64,000 bases of DNA from Takifugu bimaculatus. Taxonomy: Eukaryota > Chordata > Actinopteri > Tetraodontiformes > Tetraodontidae. The DNA lies in NCBI GenBank assembly GCA_004026145.2, contig CP034996.1:13637641-13701640 (forward strand), given 5' to 3'. The notes under the pieces are model-generated. The model saw only the letters and a program-made list of their open reading frames with translations. It was not told the DNA's origin and did not search any database. Shown here one piece after another: positions 35,394 through 50,300 of the stretch. Made by a program: the position numbers and the translations under genes. Positions within the stretch are counted from its first letter, which is position 1. Every line of letters starts with the position of its first letter.

Positions 35394-38300
35394 ATGATGG
35401 TTCTTCAGGCCCCTGCGCTGTTTCTACTCACCAGCCTGCTCTGTGTCCTTCAGAGGCAGCGGTGTCACACCATGGTCATTTCAGGTCAGAACACTCTGCT
35501 TTTCCCACACTCATTATTTTTCATTTCAGTTTTATATGTAATGGCTTTTTATTATTCTTGCATAAACTTTAATCACAGTCGTCATATCTTTATTGTTAGT
35601 TATTATTTTAAAATTATGCCATTTGAATACTTCAAAAAGTATCTTCCAGGACATAGGCCGCGGCTCTTTTGCTGTTGAAGTTTATGTTCAAAGCTTCTAT
35701 TAAAAAAGAAATGATATCAATTTCAGTCAGGATAAGCAGAAAATTCAGCATGACTTTCGTTAATAGCGTCAAAATTAAAAATCATTGTCAAGGAAACGTG
35801 TTTTCTGCTCTGTAAATGACAATAAACACTGAATCAGCATGTTAACGTAGAATGACACCACATTATGTGACGCAATGGCTCCATCTAGCGGTAATTTATT
35901 ATTAAAACATGTTCCTACAACCTCACTCTTTGAAACACTTTCAGGTTTCAGCATCTGACTTATAAGTAGAATATGTTATCAGCCCTTCAAATTTATATTT
36001 ACCAAAACACTTTTTTAATTGTTGTTCAACTGATTTCAGGCCTTACAGTCTGATGTTTGTTGCATTCAACTTCCACAGGAGAGCTTCTGTTCCTCTGGAG
36101 ATGAAGAATTTAATGCCTCCATAAAGTTAAATGCGTCTATACCTACATTAATTATTGTGTTGTGTGTTGCCGCTGTTTAAATCTGCTGGCAAAGCTAAAA
36201 AATTATAATAAAATAAAATGTTACGGTTAAGGGAAATACCCTAGACATTTTTTTCCTCAGTAAAATGTTAAATGAACTGTGTAATAACACTCATTACTGC
36301 TGTTGATGGTATTTCAAGGTACAGATAAACTCACGGGGAATCGTGAGGTCAACAGCCAAACATCAGTACCAGAACCATCATCTGAAGACAACAGCTTTGG
36401 ATACAAAGGTAAACTAATGGATTATTGTTGAATTAAATACCACAAATCAAACACAATCATCTTTCTTTTTGTAGACTTAGAGAAAGCAATGGAATAAGAG
36501 CCATGCTGATCTTCTCATTCATGTAGAAGTCCTCATTGAACTGTGCACAGAGATCTCAGAGGTCATTGCATGCTTGGATGCATTTGGTTGCAATCAATAA
36601 CTATGTATTAAAACTGGTAATGCTAGCAAAGCATCTTGCATGTGGCCAGCTGTTCTGCTGTGGCTCCACTCTCTGCTGACATTAGATCAAATAAAAACAT
36701 CTTCAAAAGGCTCTAATTTAGAATGCTCTTATAGCAATGATGTTTAGACTCCATCCTGCATGGAGTTAGTTATTTGCTGTCACAACGGCTGTGATGTCAG
36801 AAGCCACTTCGATTGAGCAGTTTACACCGCCTCTTCTTCCCATTTATTAGCAGGTTTTCCTGTTAATGTGACAAGTTTCACAAGTGTATCTATAACACTT
36901 GTAAAAAAAAAAAAAAAACTGTCTGAAATGTTTGCACCGATTCCACATTTGTCCTTTGAAGGACACAAAGTAGCCTGGAAAATCCTGGAAAGAGGTCTAG
37001 GCTTCCTCTTGCTGACAAAGAATATAATACCCCTTAATGCCAGTTCAGCATCTCCAGACCTTAAGCTCTGTGTCCAACGCCAGCACAATTCAAGCCTCCC
37101 TTCAGTTTGTCATTTACTGGGAAGGAGTCAGACATGAGCAGTAATGAGCTGGAACATTTAGCCTCTGTTTTCCTGGAAATAAAACATCTGACTTATTCAT
37201 GACATCTTTTCCAACTGGTCTTTCATCCTTATTCAAAAGCGTATCCATATTTTCCTTTATAAAGTCTCAATTGGAGCTTTTAATGGTCCATCTGATGCAG
37301 ATTCTGGAGATAACGGTTGTCTGGTGGAAGACAGGGGGTCTTTTGAAGAGATAGTAATGTGTTTGTGGCGCTGCGGGGGATGAAGATGACAGCATGCCCA
37401 AGTCTTAACAAATCAATAGGCTGCCAGATTTTTTTTTTCTTCCCACTTTGGAGTAAGACACTGTTCATTTTTTTTTGGGTTGCAATGTTTTCCATCATTT
37501 TTCGCTTTCAGACTTTTCTGTGACCTGAAGCATCTTGAGTGATGTGCAGCAACACATGGTCACAACGGGCAAAGACACTAACTGGGGGGGTGAAGAAGTT
37601 GCACAATTATTCCTTCTTTTTAGAGAGTTGGCATGGAAATAAAAGCCTGGATTATAAAAAAGAGTGCTGCCAGTGTTAGAGATGTGTTTCAGACGCAGGT
37701 TGTGCACACCTCTGCTGCCCCAAAAGAGGCAAAACCAGTCGACAAGGGAGTTCCTAGCTGAGGCAAGGTTCGTTACTCTGTGCAAATTCCAACTGATTTA
37801 TCCTTTTATAAAGATTTCCTGGATTTAGCTTTATGATTTTTGCAGATATTTTCTCCCCTGGCTCTCAACCAACTGGAGAGCTACGCTGGAGTGAAATAAA
37901 TAAATAAAAATAGGCCTCAATACTTGGCACACGTCTGCTCAAAATCCTTGCCATTTTATTTGCTGTGTTGCCATGAAGACGCACATGTCTTTGTGTCCAT
38001 TTTTCCACCATCTGTTCCTGGATATTCTAGCGTTGGAAAGGAATTTGGATTGGGACCAACTATTCCAAGGCACTTCAAAATTCTCAATTCAAAAGCGACA
38101 GCGGGACCTATTCTCTGCTTTATCCCTGCTGCAGAATTTTACTCCATTCTCGTTATTAAATGAGAATAGTTTTGTCATCGTTACACAAGACCAAGATTAG
38201 CAGGGATGCAGAGACGATCGATGACTGCAAGAAATGTAGGAGCAAAGAAGCAGAGGTCACTGTTGGTTGACTTTTAAAGACAAACACAAAAGCAGCTGAG

Positions 38301-41300
38301 TTATTTTGATGTTTTTTGTTACGTTTTACATATGGTCTAGCAGAAATAAATAATTCCAAGGTGGGTTTAATACCCTTTGTTTTACTTTTGTGCAGAAACT
38401 GCAGGCTTTATTGCTGATTTGAGGTCTCTGAGGATCAGCTGAGCTCCTCTAAGGACACAGATTAAAGGTTCTGAAGTGAGAGGTCAGCACACCGGTTCAT
38501 TCAAAGAAAGATTCCCTCATGAGACATGTGTTTCAGGGCACTTTGAGGAAGACTCAACCAATCCTGCAGCAGTTACCTTGGCTTCAGCCTGTGTTGCAGA
38601 GGTGTGACCAGCAGAGGGAGTGCTGACCTCCTCAGATGACAGACATGCTGGCATCTACCGGGGTTCAGTCACTTCCTGCTGCTTTAAAATGGATTTTATT
38701 GAGGTAAAAATTTCGCTTTTGGAGCAGTTGGACTATTTCACTAGGTTTGATATCAATACGTAATTTGTAGGGTCTTTTATTTCCAACACACTTAAAGTAT
38801 TACTTAAATTTCTAAGGAAGGTGAAAGGTTATGGTGGTAAAACACCAGGGAAAATATTAAAAAGAAGTCTATATATATATATATAGGCTCAATGTAGGCA
38901 CAGATCCAGGATCGTTAAGAAAGCAATATTCTAATACCCCAGCCCCTCTGGGCTTTAATAAGTACGTGCACAAAGCCCTCTCTCTTCATAGGAGGATAAA
39001 AAGGATAGATCATTCACCAAGGTCAAGTCATCCGCGCTTCTGCCTGAAGATACTTTTAAAATATTACCGTACTTTATAAAAAAAGACTGATATTTTAAAC
39101 AAAACGCAGCCAATTACTTATGCACTCTAGGTCAGGCTTCTTCCATTCAAGGAACCACTTTGGGCATCTGCCACTGAATGCTGAAGCTACGAGAGCTCAG
39201 CTTTTATAACAGATCATTAATAAGGTCGTCATAAATTGGTTCATTAGGAAAGAGGAGTCTGGGGTTGTGAGGACGTGCGGTTGAATGGTGCCTGACTGGT
39301 AGAATCTCCCCCGCACAACAGAAAAGCCTCTCTGACTGGAGAGGGAAACCAAATCCATCAGTGTGCGCAGAGACGCGCTGCGCCTCCATCCAACCAGCGC
39401 CAGCTCCTCCACCAAACCGGGGCGCAGCTCCACATTTAAAGCGTTAAAGTGAGCGCAAGTTGAAGCTTCTGCTCTCTGGTTTTCCGGGTTTTTATTTGAT
39501 TTTATTTTTGCCTGTAGTTCCCGAAGTGGAACCAAGATCATCTCCGATCACAGATGAATTCAGCGAAGTTGTCGGCGTCTGGAAGTGAGAGGTTCGACGG
39601 GAGCGGAGAGAAGCAAAGTGGTGTCGAGTGGAGCACTTCTCCAGTGTGCGACCATGTCTCAAAACTTTGATTCAAACAGAGAGTCAGTGGCAGAGGCGCA
39701 GCTCTGAACGTTGGTATCTCTCTGGACTCTTGTTCGGGAACTCTCTTCTTCATCTGGACGCCTGAATCACCTTTAAAACGCGCGCGTTAGATGAAAAAAG
39801 ACGCAGCAAACGCGCATTCTGACCGGATTTCGACCGTCTCTAGCTGCTCCTGAATGATGCCTGCCTGTTGGACGGGGATTTACTGTCTGCTGACGCTTGT
39901 GCACGTTTGTTCAGGTAGGATGCAGATAGAAGAGAAATGATAAATTATTCATGCGTGGAAAGTTTAAATACAGTAATTAAATTGCATTCAGGCGTGTGAT
40001 GGCGACAGAGAGAGGACGAGGTGAGAGGTAATCTCTTGGTCTCTCAGGTTTTTCTGTCACCTTTTACTCCAATCAGCAGAGGCTGCTTGTGGCCCCTGAC
40101 TCAAGGGATGGTCCACACCCTCACTAGTGAGCGCATGCTTGGTACAACTTCCAGGTAGAAGTGGACCGGACCCTTCCATTGCAGATGGATTCCCTTCATT
40201 AACGGTGGGGAACAGGTTTTTACGTGGTGTGCTTATCTCTGAGAGAGTCCACAGATGCAGCCGGTCAGCTGGGTTTATTGCACCAAGCCGTGCGTTGTGC
40301 AGGCTGTGTACGAGCTGAAGCTCTCGCGGCTCAGCTGGAGGCTCGGGAATCATGCTGGGAAAATTAGCTCAGGCAGAAGGTTGATAACATGCTGTGATAC
40401 CACAGGCAGAGGTCAGGCAAGAAAAGTTTTGATGGAGTTCTGATAACATCCTATAACTTTTCCCACATCAGACGCTCCCGGCGAGAGCCCCGCTTGCTGT
40501 CTGATAGAAACCACCTGATAAGATAGCTCTTTTTGCCTTTATGTCTGCCTTTAAGTCCCGTGCTTCTCCTTTCTTCTGTTTGAATGTACGGCTCAAACGG
40601 AGGCTTCCATGTCCTCAAAGAGCACACAAAAATGTCTGACATCAGTTTTCCAGCTCGTTCTTTTCGAAATTTCCAGAGGGACAAGCTCTTTACAAAAAGT
40701 CGAGCGTGTCTGGAGTTTGAGGAACCTGGTACTTAAATCAGACAATCCATCAATGCCTTTTTTGACTGCATGCAGCAATTCCTACAAAGCCTGGGAAGGT
40801 GTGTCCAAAGATGGAGGGGAATGGCCCCTTTCAAACATCCATCTGTATGTTTATCACACCTCCGTCCTCCGTGGATATCAAATAATTTAGCAGGGAGGAG
40901 TTGCCAGACTTGTATGCCCGTCCTCGAGAGTAATCCACGCTTGAACAAGTCCTAATCAGAAGAGCTCCAGTGTTCCGCGTGCACCATCTCATTCCCCTCT
41001 GCGTGGTCCCGACTATAACAGGAACGCGAGCTTTGCTGGAAAGTGATTTCATCCAACTCGGAGCGATAAGGGCAGCCTGAAGCTCCCCAATTGAGAGTTA
41101 AACCCCCCTGCTAATGAATCTGCCCACAGCAAATGGATGCTGCAATAATAATCTAAACGCTGGTCATTAAAAGCATAAGCGTGGACCCACATTTCTTTGT
41201 CCCCTACATCCCACCCATCTAAATTATGCGTCCCCAGAGTGATACCGTGGCCTCACGCCCGCGCTACGGCCTGCAAACACTGCCAAAGAAATTGTGGGGA

Positions 41301-44300
41301 AATAAAAGAACCTGTCGTTCTTTAATCCTTTGTTGGAGATTGTTGTCAGATTGCTGTTTTCAAACAGGACAGGATTTAATAACTATCCTAATTACGTTAG
41401 CAGTGTGTGCCCAAAGTCCCCCCTGGGGCGGATATTACCTTTATAACCCTCTCACGCACGTGTTATCTGCGCAGTTGTGAGTACAATTGGAGCTCCGGGG
41501 TCGGCAGATCATGCTTTAATTCCATCAGTGCTGTGTGTTCCGTCCCCGAGGGGAACAGTTTGCCTGAGACCTGTGGCTGACCTGCGGGAGCCAGACGTGC
41601 ACCAGCCAGAGTTCGCGTGCTTGTGATGTTCCGGGGACTGACACTCATTGCCGCATTGGTTGACTGCTGTGACCCAAACTACTACACGGCACTTGTTATA
41701 GGACTCTGGACATTTAGCAGTGACGGCATGATTGGGGGAGGACCCGCCCACTGGTGTCTTCTCCGAAGCTAACGAGAACCTCTGTAGCGTTCTTGATGTG
41801 ACGGCGATGAGCTAGAATCCCGCCGCTAATGAGGACTTTTTGAGCACAGTCTGAGAATTCCTTTGTCTGGCGGATGAGATTCCTTCTCCACTTCTGTTGG
41901 AGTAATGCTGCTAACAGGCTTCAGCGGAGACCGCATCTTCATTAATGTTGTTTGATGGAAAGGGCTAACATTCTGGGCTCAGAAAAGCAGAAATGTGTTT
42001 AAGGTGTGGCTCCGCTCTGCTCCATTTATAGACCCTGGGATCTGTCGAAACGCCTCGGCTTCTGCGCGTCTGCTTTCTGTTAGAGCTCCTCTTTTCATCT
42101 ATTTTCAAGCAGAGCGTCGCTGTCTCTCCCATCCTGGAGTTTATTTTCAAGCCAGTCAGTAAAAGACATCATTGAATGAACACCCTTTCACCTCAAAAAT
42201 GAACAAAGCTTCGTTTTTTTTCTTTCCCCCCTCTCAGGGTTGTTTGTTTTGCCGTGAATTGCTCAATAGTCCAGGAATGGGCTGTCGAAATTTCTGCCGT
42301 TCTTCAATATAATGGAGCTAGATTGCACTTGTTTTATCTTGTACTCAACAGCTATGCAATTGAGCTTTCAGGGACTGTGACCTTGGTGAGTCAAGACAGT
42401 TCACAGAGCTCATTGTTAGCAGTTTCATGTAGGGACTCAAACACTGTGCAGAGGGACGCACGCAGGTCGGCCAGCTAAGCTAACGTTACGGCTCAGTGGA
42501 GGCTAGATGCTTACACTGAACTTTGGCTCAGGGTCTTGTTACTCCCAGAGTGGACGTATATCCTTCCACTTTAGGGCTAGTAAATCAATAAAAAAAACCT
42601 TCTGTTAGCCATCCCATTTCCTTGAGGTAATACAGTGTTTTAAATAGAATGAGTAAGTGCAAGAAAGAAGGAACAAGGATAAGCCGTTGTCATACAGCGT
42701 ATTATGGAGTCAGCCCTTGTAGAAATGAGGTCATGCCTAATGCGCGCTGTTTGTTGCAGGTGTTTGGGGATTATTATTACCTGACAAATGCTCATGAGAC
42801 TGTCGTCCACCAGGATCTCTCCTGGCAGAATCACCCAGACTGCTTATCTTTCCCTGCACAAACCTCCGCAGACGCTGTCGCAATTGTTTGCCTCTGAGCA
42901 AATGTGCATAAATGCATACGTAATGGCACTATCTTGTAATGTGCGTTATCAATTTGTGTGCCAAACGCTTTGTGTTTCCTTTGTTTGCTGGCTGGTTTCC
43001 TGTGGCCCCGCGGTTGCCAGCCGCCGAGATGGGAAGCGTCCGCGAGCCTGAACAAGTGCCTCTGGGCCTGGAGTTCACAGGTCATCACACCTTTACACAG
43101 GCGTAGACAAAATTTACAAATCCTGCGGAGGATCGATTACTGTCTGTCCATCTCACAAACGTTAGCAGCCCCTCGCCGGGAGCTTCCTTTCACGCCTCAT
43201 TCACGCGGGTTTAACTATTTTTTACCATTTTCTGACATAAAAAAAGAGGCACAGATCATTTTCTGTCAATATATCAGCTGAAAATGTTCTGCAAATGTGC
43301 ATTAGTGGCTTTTTTTGCAACTATAACTCAAGTACCTACTTAAACATGGAGAATTTAAAAACAAAAGTCTTGACCTTTTCATTAAATGTGAGGGAAGCAT
43401 TCATTTTTTTCTAATTCTGCTAGCAAAATAACACATAAACAGACATGAATTAAAGGCTGATGCCGGTGAAAATATTGGGAATAAGCTTCAATTTACACAT
43501 AAAACCTGAAAATTGATGCCATTCAACCTTATCTAAGATGGCTGTCTGCACACAAGTAAGACTAACCTGAACCCAGCTGGACCTCTGTGATAGAAGGCTG
43601 AGGAACTTAATCTTTGTAAATACATTTTGGACCTCATCCCTGCTTGTGTCCTAAAAAACCCACCAAAAGCTCACGTCAACGTGAGGAAATCCTATAGATT
43701 TGTGCTTTTCAGGCCGTTTAACCTCACTTCAGCTTCCTGTGCTCATGTGTGAAATTATTGATACACTGAAAGTTGCAATGATCCAGTATTATGCATGAAA
43801 GAAAACACTGTCCTCTTACATATGTCATAAATCAGCCTAACACAGGCTGCCCCATTTAAATCTCCATCAGGGCTGAATGATTCAAGTGGTGGCAGGTTTT
43901 TCTGGTTCTGTTGATGCTCAAACGTTAGAGAGCAACTAGGTGAATTCATATTTTTTAAAAGGACAGCTTTAAAGGTCACAGTAATAGCGTGACCTCAGGG
44001 ACGCTTCTAAAGATTACCTCGGTGTGAGTCATCTCCTGTCCAGCCAGGCGGTTAATAATCAATAGGATCCATACTCCCAGTGAGACTAAAGCTCCTGAAG
44101 ATTTCAGCTCAGTCTGCTGTTAAAACCAAGAATCCGTTTTCCAAAGCGCTCATCTGCTTTGTGTTCATAACTCCGTCACATTTGTTTGCAGTTCTAATTG
44201 TAAAATCGGTCCTGCGGGCTCATCGGGAACTCGTACTTCAGTGATGATGAAGGTGAAAAAGCGGGCCAGGATGAGGGCGAAGCCCCCAGGACCGACATTG

Positions 44301-47300
44301 TTATTGCAGCGAGGGGTCCGACCTAATGTTACATTCATTAGTGCTGAAGCCGCTGCTGGAATGCAGCCTCCCAAAGCATCTCCAGCATTCTGACAAGCAG
44401 CCTCATTAGCCAGTGGAGGAGCCACTGATGCTTTTATTATGTGGGAAGTGCAGAATGTTGCACCTGATAAGAATGAAGATTCTGGGGTAATTGGCCAGAA
44501 TATCTGTTGTCGGTGGATTTTGCTTTGGACTACCCTCGGTATGTATTCATGAATCTCATTCAGCTTTATTTATGGAAAAGGTGTTATTATGTGTTTAATC
44601 GCTTTTACATGAAACACCAGTATCAGTATCAAGCTACAATAAGAGCAAATCATTTAAAACAGATTTAAATGGTTCCCATCTTGGATCAAGAGATCTACCT
44701 CTTATTGCATAATCTGGGAATCTTTCCTACGAGGTATACACACAATCTCATTTTCAAGGTTGTTTCTCATGTTATTTTACCATTGTAATCCTAATCTCCC
44801 TTGCCATGACGGCCTAAGTGCTACACATGTATCAAATACCAAGTGATGGAGGGACATGACCTATAGCTTCAGGACAAGATTAGGGATCTAATGTGATATT
44901 CAGATTAAGTAAATGTACTTGTTCTTAATAGGAAGGGGCTTGACCTGACCACTGTGGTAGAGGGAAGGCCAAAGAACCCAAATGAACCTTAAAATCTGCT
45001 CCCAGAAACCCCATGTAGATCAATTCTGACCACAATCTTTTGGCCACGGGCCGTGAAGGACCGGCTGTTGAGTTTGTGAGTCATGCAGCTGGTCGGATCA
45101 CCCGTCGCCTCAAAGGCTTGTTCTCGCCTTCAGCTTTCCTTTCAAAGAAAATCTGCCACCTTGTTGTAAAAAACAGCCAAATAACCAACAGTCAAACGCT
45201 CACCACTCTCCCAATGCTGCTGTTATCATCATCTGACTGTATCTCGTGGGGCCGTGTCACAGTTTCCTGCAAATCACGCGTAATCTGATCAAAAGGTGCC
45301 AAGCGAGACACTTGGAGGTAGGGGTCCTCAGTCCAATAATTAGCCCGTGGACACGGAGATAAAATCATTTCACCCACTAATCCCACATTAAATGACATTT
45401 TGCTCCTGAATCTTTGGCATTCAGAAACTCATTTTATTTCCATTCGGACGGATTCTGCTGGCGTCGTTTTTGTCATGTAGTACAAGAATGGTATCAAGTG
45501 TGGGCCGCGGCCAGATCATTAAAGAGGCTTTGTTGCGAACCTTTTTTTTTTTTTTTTTTTGCTCAAGAATGCTGTGACACATCGTTGCTTTCACAAATCA
45601 TCGCAATTGCATTTTACAGCCGAGTGAGCCTCTCTTCAATCAGCGAGCGTCCCGGCCCGTGCCAAGATTTTAAACCACTGAATTAGTCAGCTTCCAAGTT
45701 TCGTTCTTGCAATGCTCCACATGACACACACTGAGAAGCGAAGAGAATCTTTATGAGCCTTGTTTTTAAATTCAATGCAGAACAACGTGGACCCGACTGA
45801 AAACATGGCTTGAGTGGTATATGTCTCCTGTCAACAGCACGTCTGGTTTCTCTCTACCAACGTGTGTGATCAGCGGCACCAAAATGGAGCCAAATCAGAA
45901 GCTGTTCATACAGATAAACTCATAATGAAGCAGCAGACAGGCGCTCCAGCTGCTACGTGCTAAGCTTATTAGGGAAAAAAGCTTTGGAGAAGTGAATTGT
46001 AACTCCTTTTTGTTACGTTGGCTTATAATTGAGACACGTTCAGTCACTCCCAGTTACAAGTTATTTGTCGAAATTGTACTTCAGGTCATATTTTCTCTGT
46101 GGATGTGATTGACACTGACAGGTTTACTGTGAAAAAAAGGTCACGGTTTTATTTGAGGCCCAGATGCTGTTTTCTGTCTTCGCTGAACTTTGACATTGTG
46201 TCTCTTCCCACTGATCCGCATTATTGTTGAAGATGCTCCTAACAGAAAAAAAAAAAGTTCTGTCTGGTTTTGTCTGGTATATCTTCATTTACAAAATGAA
46301 GATATTGCGCTTAATGAGTGATTTCCAAACTCTAATTTGCCATTTGCAATGAACAACCTCCGATTCAAAGCGGTGAGCGTCGCCTTTCAAGGTGGCGGCA
46401 AAAAAAAAGTATTTTTTGATGCGGGTTGTGTTTTTATCTGACGGTGTAACAGCAGCGGCAGCATTGGCAGCTGTGTTTTGATAAGACTTGGACCCTCGTC
46501 TCGTCTAATTTGTCAGACTCCCGCTGTTGTTTTTAAAGCTGCTGCCTAGAGATTTGAGGCTTGAAAAGCAATGACGGACATTTTGTTAGAAATACCGAGG
46601 GACAAACAGGAAGCTAAGGGAAGGCAGCACAACCGACCAACTACCAGCCACCGTATTTGGGAATACATTTTCTACAGTTTCTCCTCAGAGGCTGTAATCA
46701 GATCACCGGCTTCTCAGTTGGGTGAGTTTGGTGCTGAGGGCCAAGTCTATCCCTCCCAGCGTCCATCCACATCTGGGCAGCTGCCGCTAGCAGCGGCACA
46801 ATTAAGTCTGCAAATAAAAGATGTAGGTCACACAGACGGGTGCTCCAACGTAATGAACGGGCACGCTGATTGAATTAATGCGTTCGTTCAGTGCTGGTCC
46901 TGCGAAAGCTATTTAGGACCTCAGAGGCTCGGAGAAGGCCTAACAAAGAACCGGCATTGAAGTGAGGAAAGGAAGAATCTCTGAATCACAAGGTCAGCTC
47001 CAAATGGATTTTGATCTCTGACACAAACAAACCTTCGCTGTGTTTATTTTTTGCCTCCGTCCAGGAAGTCTCGAGCACCGCCTGAGTGATAATCGATGGC
47101 CTGTACAGCCACTTTATTTTTCACTGAACGTGTAATTGAGTGTGGATAAGCCTCTCAGATGTGCTCCTGGCCTTTCCTGGCTCCTCTGCCCCACCCCCCC
47201 AGCCCACCTATCGCAGTTAAGCCGACTGCAGAGAGACGCTTCGGCCTCGAATCGATGCACATCGCAACGCCAAAAACAGTGGAAAGGGAGTGCGTAGAAC

Positions 47301-50300
47301 AAGCTGATGATGTTTGACGCAGCAGTAAAGGTGCAGTGACAACAAATTCAGTCACGCCTGTGATATTTGAATGCACGTATGTTGGTCGACCACAGTTTTC
47401 CTGCCACTGCCAGCCTGATGGATCTGTTCTCCAGGTGCGAACAGTCCTGGTGACCTGGTTGGTTTAGTTGTTTATCCTGAACCAGTAATGTTCTGGTTCC
47501 AGCCTGCCCTGGGGAATTCATCGCGCGTGCCTTTGCAGTGAGAATCTACCAGCTGGCAGCCCAGCTCCTCCCCACAATATACTGCACCCTAACTCGTGCA
47601 AACTTATCCAATCAACATGTTCTGTTAGTGTTTGTTTATCCGGCCAGGTTTTTAAGATTTCATTTACAGAAATAAGAAGCTGGAATCTGTTTCTCTCGAG
47701 CGCTACGATGAACTCTGTGGTTTTTTGTGTCCTACTATTTCCGCTCAGTTGGTATCTGACTCTGAACATCTGGCAGTGCTGCGTGAGGCCTTATCACAGC
47801 CCCGACCTTGACTCTCATCCCTGGAATTTGCTTCATTGTGCTAATGATGTGGCAGAGGAAACAGCGCGTACTCAAAACTCCCCTGAATATTCAGTGACAT
47901 TAAACTGGCCCACCACCACAACAACAAAAAAACTATTAAAACAGTATAGGTGTGTTGGTAGTCTCACCTTTATCCGTGGCCACACACAGACAGGGAAGCA
48001 TTCCTCCTCTCGCATACTTGCGTGAATGACAGTCTTCAACTGTTCCACTTAATTGCAGTTTATACAGCCTGAGAAAGAATGTCTGGCATTTATTGGATGA
48101 GTGTGTTTTACTGTACAAATGATTGTGTGTGTTTGGAATAGGTGCCTATCCTCGGGATGAGCAAAAATAAATGCTCTCCAGTGAGTCACGCCCACCTTTG
48201 GGAGATATTCACTTTCAGGCAGACAGCTATGTGAGAAGAGGGAGAGCATTTTTACTAAAATATTTACTTTAAATGACAAGCTTGGCGTTGCATGAAGCCT
48301 GGATTTATAACCCTAACCTGGGTCAAAAGCCACTAAAAATGCCTGGGCCAAACCTGTTTTGTATAATTCTTACAAAAATAAGCAGGCAGTGAAGATCTGT
48401 TTGCACAGAGGTTGTGGGCTGTAACTACTAGAGTGCCGCTATGTTCCTCCTTCAAAATCTGCATGAAGACCCCTCTTAACTTTTCCTTTATTTGCACAGA
48501 TTATAGGTAACAAGTTCACCCTCCCGACTGAGTGTTCAGGGCTGACGAGGATCTTTAGACTCTTGAATTTCCTGGATTTGCAGTTTCGGAGAAGTTTGCA
48601 GAAAAACAAAATGCATTTTTCAAAATGTGATGGTTTTATGGTTTGGGAAGTTAAAAGTCTAATTTCTAAAATAATTTCTGCTGCTGGTTGAAGGATCTTT
48701 CTGCCACAGAAACATGAAAGTAAATAGTTGGCTATAACTCCAAATTAATGTTAGCCAAGACAGCTAATCCCCCTTAATGGACACATAAATCAGCCTTAAC
48801 CCTTAAATAAACCAGGCATAACAGCAAATAGTGTTGATCTGTGTCAAAGTTCTAAAGGAGAATTCTGCGAACATCCAAAGCCGTGGACCCGGAGCGTCCT
48901 CCTACCCTGCTCTCAGCATGTCCTTGCAGTTAATTATGCCGCTGTATTCGGAAAATTTGGTTAAGTATGTTTGTGCATTTTTATGTAACCATTGGTTAGA
49001 GTCAATTATATAATTATGCTCTCTGCGCTCTTCCAGACCTTTTAATGTCAAACTAAATCCACATTACTCAGAACTGGATCTCAGAAGATGGGATTTACAG
49101 GGTACTTTTTCTTTTTTGCTGACGTTTCTGTGTAATTAGTTGTGCTTAAAATACCAAAGGTAGCACAGTGATGCACAGGAAAGTTTCGTAACATCACGCG
49201 TACTCTCACACGAGCCCGTGCAGTCTAGGGTAGATTTTTGGGGTGCAGAGTTGCTTAATTTGCTTATTTGTATATGTATTTTCAGGTCAAATTAATGGCA
49301 CATGTCCCATCGGTCTGCCCGTTTTATGGTTTTTGCAGTACAGAATGAGGCTTCCTTGTCAGTCACGCGTGATGTCATTTCCAGGAGTGTCCTCAGGAAG
49401 CTACTGGCAATCTCCGTCGCCCCGTTAAAAAGTGTGGACTTTGATCCGCCTAGGCCACGGATCACAAAGAATCATGCAAACGACTTCCACAGACAGGAGA
49501 AAAGTAATTTCCCTAACAAGACGCTGCACACTCCTAAGCCTCCGCCTGCGTCTGTCAGCTGCCCCTGGCGCTGCAGTGCCAGTAATCCCAATTCTGCAGG
49601 TGGAGATTTCCCATTTCCACCAATATGAATCTGTCAGCTGTCAGCAGCTTCAATTGTAAAACCTGTTTATTAGTGTTATGAAGTTCAAGCGGATCGTTTT
49701 TCCACACTTGGCCATTACTAGAGTGGAAAAGATAATTTGATGGTGAAATGTGAGAATTCTTTCATGTATATTTCTTTGGTTCCATGTTTTAAGAGTCATT
49801 TCCTTTCACACACTGTAAATAAACAGAATATATAGTGTTGCATACTTCACAATAAAGAGGGTAGGAACTTGCAAGACTACCATTGCTGCATTAAACACAC
49901 TTTTGTGCCACATAGTTGTCATATTTGACTGAAACACCATCTACCCTGATATTCAGTTCCTCCTCTTCGCCTTCCCACCTCTAATTTATTCCTATATGTG
50001 CTGTTTCCCACAATTTCCCTAAAACCTGTAAGAATGAAAGACCAAATAGTTCCTTAATTGTTTCCTGCACTGTTTACTTCCCTCTTTTACACCCCCCAGA
50101 CACACACACACAGATCTGTGGGGAACACAGACCCTCTACCCACCTCCAATTTTCTGCGATTGTGACAAAGCCAAGCGCCGTTCTCTTTTGTGTCTGCTGC
50201 TCTTCATTTCGACATCTCACTCTGGATCTTCAGGAGACAACAAGACTGCCGACGGGACGACTCAAACGTATTTGTAGGGACACAGGTGCTACAAATGACC

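Noticed and set aside
35394..36497. A small secreted peptide gene made of 35394-35484, 36319-36408 and a short exon at 36475-36497 ending in a stop.
   Set aside because: The first two segments are better explained as the long-isoform N-terminus of robo1, since SSEDNSFGYK joins to GSRLRQED in phase as in human ROBO1. The third segment adds only eight codons with no family support.
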